From: Bacteroidales bacterium | GTDB taxonomy: Bacteria; Bacteroidota; Bacteroidia; Bacteroidales; JAADJA01 | Direction: 5' to 3' | NCBI GenBank assembly: GCA_021107975.1 | Contig: JAIORT010000760.1 | Coordinates: 1-7,576, forward strand | DNA: 7,576 nt | In this document: piece by piece, positions 6,142-7,576 of the stretch | Position numbering within the stretch: position 1 is the first letter of the stretch | How the letters are laid out: each line of letters opens with the position of its first letter | Made by a program: the position numbers and the translations under genes | The notes under the pieces: generated by a model | Told to the model about the DNA's origin: nothing | What the model saw: only the letters and a program-made list of their open reading frames with translations | Databases searched by the model: none

Positions 6142-7041
6142 TTGAAAAATAAACTTCTCGTTATATTAGGTCCCACCGCTATTGGAAAAACCAAACTCGC
6201 TATTAATATAGCCAAAACATTTGATGCAGAGATTATTTCTGCCGATTCGAGGCAGTTTTATAAAGAATTAAAAATTGGTGTAGCAGCGCCAACAGATGAA
6301 GAGCTTAAAGTCGTTAAACATCATTTTGTAAGCCACCTTTCAATTATTGAATACTATAATGTCTCTAAGTTTGAAAATGAAGTGTTGGGATTTTTAAACG
6401 GCTATTTTCAGAACAAAAGATATGCTGTTATGGCAAGCGGTTCAGGACTATATATCGATGCAGTATGCAAAGGTATTGATGAAATGCCCGATCCTGATGA
6501 TAAGCTAAGAAAACAATTAAAAAAAACTCTAAAAAATAATGGCTTAGAACCATTGCTTAAGCAACTAAAACAACTGGATCTGGAATATTATGATGTTGTT
6601 GACCTTAACAACCCCAACAGGATCATGCGGGCGTTGGAGGTTTGTCTGAAAACCGGGAAAACTTATACTTCCCTCAGGAATAACAAACCAAAAAAAAGAG
6701 ATTTTGAAATAATAAAAATCGGTTTAAACAGACCACGGGAAGAATTGTTTGAAATTATAGAAAACCGTGTTGATAAAATGATTGAACAAGGTTTACTTGA
6801 TGAAGTGAAAGGTTTATGGAAATATAAAAACCTTAACGCACTGAACACAGTAGGATACAAAGAGATTTTCGATTATTTCGATGGTAATTGCACTCTTGAC
6901 CAGGCAATTGAAAAAATTAAAACCAACACACGCAGATATGCCAAGCGGCAACTGACGTGGTTTAAAAAAGATAATTCCATTCACTGGTTCCATCCGGATG
7001 AAAAAGAAAAGATTGTTGAGTTTGTAAAGAACAGTTTATAG
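6142..7041 (+). CDS. miaA: tRNA dimethylallyltransferase MiaA
   Basis: MiaA transfers the dimethylallyl group of DMAPP to N6 of A37 in tRNAs that read UNN codons, the first step toward ms2i6A. From a TTG at 6142 it has 299 residues (E. coli MiaA has 316) and begins MKNKLLVILGPTAIGKTKLA. The P-loop GPTAIGKT is at 10-17. ADSRQFY at 34-40 matches the conserved DSRQ motif, and SGSGLYIDA at 99-107 corresponds to the usual GG(T/S)GLY motif with the first Gly replaced by Ser. NPNRIMRALEV is the conserved helix after the insertion domain. The end carries NTVGYKEIFDYF and NTRRYAKRQLTWFKKD, the tRNA-contacting region. The frame could be read from a TTG at 6061, but that adds 27 residues through the GC-rich palindrome with no family counterpart. 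No in-frame ATG precedes the P-loop. No clear promoter box was found. Confidence 0.93.
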   Translation: MKNKLLVILGPTAIGKTKLAINIAKTFDAEIISADSRQFYKELKIGVAAPTDEELKVVKHHFVSHLSIIEYYNVSKFENEVLGFLNGYFQNKRYAVMASGSGLYIDAVCKGIDEMPDPDDKLRKQLKKTLKNNGLEPLLKQLKQLDLEYYDVVDLNNPNRIMRALEVCLKTGKTYTSLRNNKPKKRDFEIIKIGLNRPREELFEIIENRVDKMIEQGLLDEVKGLWKYKNLNALNTVGYKEIFDYFDGNCTLDQAIEKIKTNTRRYAKRQLTWFKKDNSIHWFHPDEKEKIVEFVKNSL

Positions 7042-7088
7042 GTTTATAAAGTAAATGGCTAAATGGTTATTTGATCATAAAGACCTTG

Positions 7089-7122
7089 AAAAAAGGGAGT
7101 AAAATTGGAACAAACCTTTTTT
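7089..7122 (+). terminator. Possible terminator after miaA
   Basis: AAAAAAGG (7089-7096) is complementary to CCTTTTTT (7115-7122), which supplies a T-run on the 3' arm. The 18-base loop is long and the stem A-T rich, so folding is uncertain. It starts 47 bases after the miaA stop codon. Confidence 0.35.
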
Positions 7123-7193
7123 CCCTTATACCTTATACCATATTAATAAATTCTCAAAAATAATTCTCCCCAAAGTATGTATATAAGTTCTGC

Positions 7194-7249
7194 AATTTAT
7201 TTACTTTTGCATTTATAAAATGCGGTAGTAGCTCAGTTGGTAGAGCATC
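7194..7249 (+). repeat. Direct repeat copy 1: tRNA promoter and 5' tRNA half
   Basis: This block matches 7475-7530 at a constant offset of 281 bases over 56 bases, with three mismatches (at 7205, 7210 and 7214). It includes a perfect TAnnTTTG box (TACTTTTG, 7202-7209) 12 bases before the tRNA-like start, then the acceptor 5' strand, the D-arm and the first two bases after it. Confidence 0.85.
7202..7209 (+). promoter_or_regulatory. Putative -7 box before the tRNA-like element
   Basis: TACTTTTG fits TAnnTTTG and is placed so that transcription would begin a few bases before the tRNA-like start at 7222. No clear -33 TTTG was found upstream. Confidence 0.45.
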
Positions 7250-7285
7250 CCGACTAACAGTCGGGAGGGTCGTGGGTTCGAATCC
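7222..7285 (+). pseudogene. Degenerate tRNA-like element, 3' half broken
   Basis: The acceptor 5' strand GCGGTAG, the D-arm (GCTC, AGTTGGTA, GAGC) and GTGGGTTCGAATCC are the same as in the tRNA-Gly at 7503. Three things break it. The T-stem 3' strand reads CCGGG and pairs with GTGGG at only the last two pairs plus a wobble. The acceptor 3' strand TTACCGC is absent and replaced by TTTTTCT. The anticodon arm is 19 rather than 17 bases, TCCCGACTAACAGTCGGGA, which folds as a perfect 8-bp stem with an AAC loop. Read as a 6-bp stem with a 7-base loop, the anticodon would be AAC (Val), very rare in bacteria. Loss of the cloverleaf closing strands makes a working tRNA unlikely. A T-run (7289-7293) directly follows. 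Confidence 0.6.
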
Positions 7286-7474
7286 GGGTTTTTCTTATAT
7301 AGACGAGATAGAATAATAGTGGCTATTCAGAAAATGAGAATAATGTACATCCTACAATTACGGTTTAGAATGTAAATCTTGATGTTATTTGCTTTAGGAT
7401 TCACAACCTCAAATTTTACCCTAAAATCCGAAAAAATTATATGATAGTTGAATTGATAAAAAAATTATATTAAA
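7286..7474. other. Spacer between the tRNA-like element and tRNA-Gly, no gene seen
   Basis: This is AT-rich with stops in all frames; the longest plausible reading is a 13-codon ATG frame starting near 7335, with nothing to support it. A weak complementarity (TTTAGG with CCTAAA, around 7390-7425) has a long loop. No integrase, transposon end or terminator is recognisable. The 3' tRNA half that should follow 7285 is not found in this stretch. Confidence 0.5.
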
Positions 7475-7530
7475 AATTTATTTACATTTGTATTAATAAA
7501 ATGCGGTAGTAGCTCAGTTGGTAGAGCATC
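7475..7530 (+). repeat. Direct repeat copy 2: tRNA-Gly promoter and 5' tRNA half
   Basis: This is the partner of 7194-7249, with 53 of 56 bases identical. The matching part runs from the AT-rich leader through the -7 box and the D-arm and stops where the anticodon stems begin to differ. Similarity resumes with 21 identical bases (7544-7564 here, 7265-7285 in copy 1) at an offset of 279. Confidence 0.85.
7483..7490 (+). promoter_or_regulatory. Putative -7 box of tRNA-Gly
   Basis: TACATTTG fits TAnnTTTG, 12 bases before the mature 5' end at 7503. The only nearby upstream TTG (7453-7455) is 27 bp away, too far for the usual spacing. Confidence 0.5.
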
Positions 7531-7575
7531 AGCTTCCCAAGCTGAGGGTCGTGGGTTCGAATCCCATTTACCGCT
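7503..7575 (+). tRNA. tRNA-Gly, anticodon CCC
   Basis: A full cloverleaf can be drawn. The acceptor GCGGTAG pairs with TTACCGC (7568-7574, last pair G-U). The D-stem is GCTC/GAGC. The anticodon stem is TCAGC/GCTGA with loop TTCCCAA, giving anticodon CCC, which reads GGG. The variable region is GGGTC. The T-stem GTGGG/CCCAT encloses TTCGAAT. The discriminator is T at 7575, usual for bacterial tRNA-Gly. Only one more base (C) lies in the window, so whether the 3'-CCA is encoded cannot be told; if not, the neighbouring Cca enzyme would have to add it. Confidence 0.9.
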
Positions 7576-7576
7576 C

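Noticed and set aside
7124..7140. Tandem CCTTATA repeats after miaA
   Set aside because: There are two copies plus a partial one of a seven-base AT-rich unit, too little to interpret.

Overview
The window looks like a chromosomal stretch of a Bacteroidota (Bacteroidetes) bacterium, probably an uncultured Bacteroidales-like lineage. Several independent signs agree. A secreted protein ends in a type IX secretion (T9SS) sorting domain. A PUR/DUF3276 protein and a CarboxypepD_reg-like plus SusC-type plug module are present. Intergenic DNA is very AT-rich, Shine-Dalgarno sites are absent, and -7 boxes of the Bacteroidota form TAnnTTTG sit before most genes. No plasmid backbone, phage, CRISPR array or complete insertion sequence is visible.

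Left part (1-1543): a PUR-domain nucleic-acid-binding protein runs leftwards off the window edge. It is divergent from a 318-residue exported protein with a choice-of-anchor J (cleaved adhesin) domain and a T9SS type A sorting tail, which is closed by a good intrinsic terminator.

Middle (1544-3837): a regulatory stretch holds three direct repeats phased exactly 21 bp apart next to a TTG-N20-TAAATTTG promoter. It leads into a 684-residue exported DUF4140/DUF4139 (MuiA-like) protein. Its DUF4139 domain is interrupted by the N-terminal parts of a SusC-like TonB-dependent receptor (carboxypeptidase-regulatory-like domain plus plug fragment) with no beta-barrel. This is the most unusual protein in the window.

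Right part (3838-7576): this is a tRNA-maturation neighbourhood. It has a CCA tRNA nucleotidyltransferase with an HD domain, a pRiA4b ORF-3-like protein of unknown function, and MiaA (tRNA A37 dimethylallyltransferase). A tRNA-like element with a broken 3' half follows, then an apparently intact tRNA-Gly(CCC) at the edge. Both enzymes appear to start at TTG codons (TTGAAA), which shortens the longest possible frames. The two tRNA loci share a 56-bp duplicated block that includes the promoter box. The first copy has lost its T-stem and acceptor partner strands, and its anticodon arm has become a perfect 8-bp hairpin with an AAC loop.

All identifications rest on reading the sequence and recalled family motifs; no database search was run.
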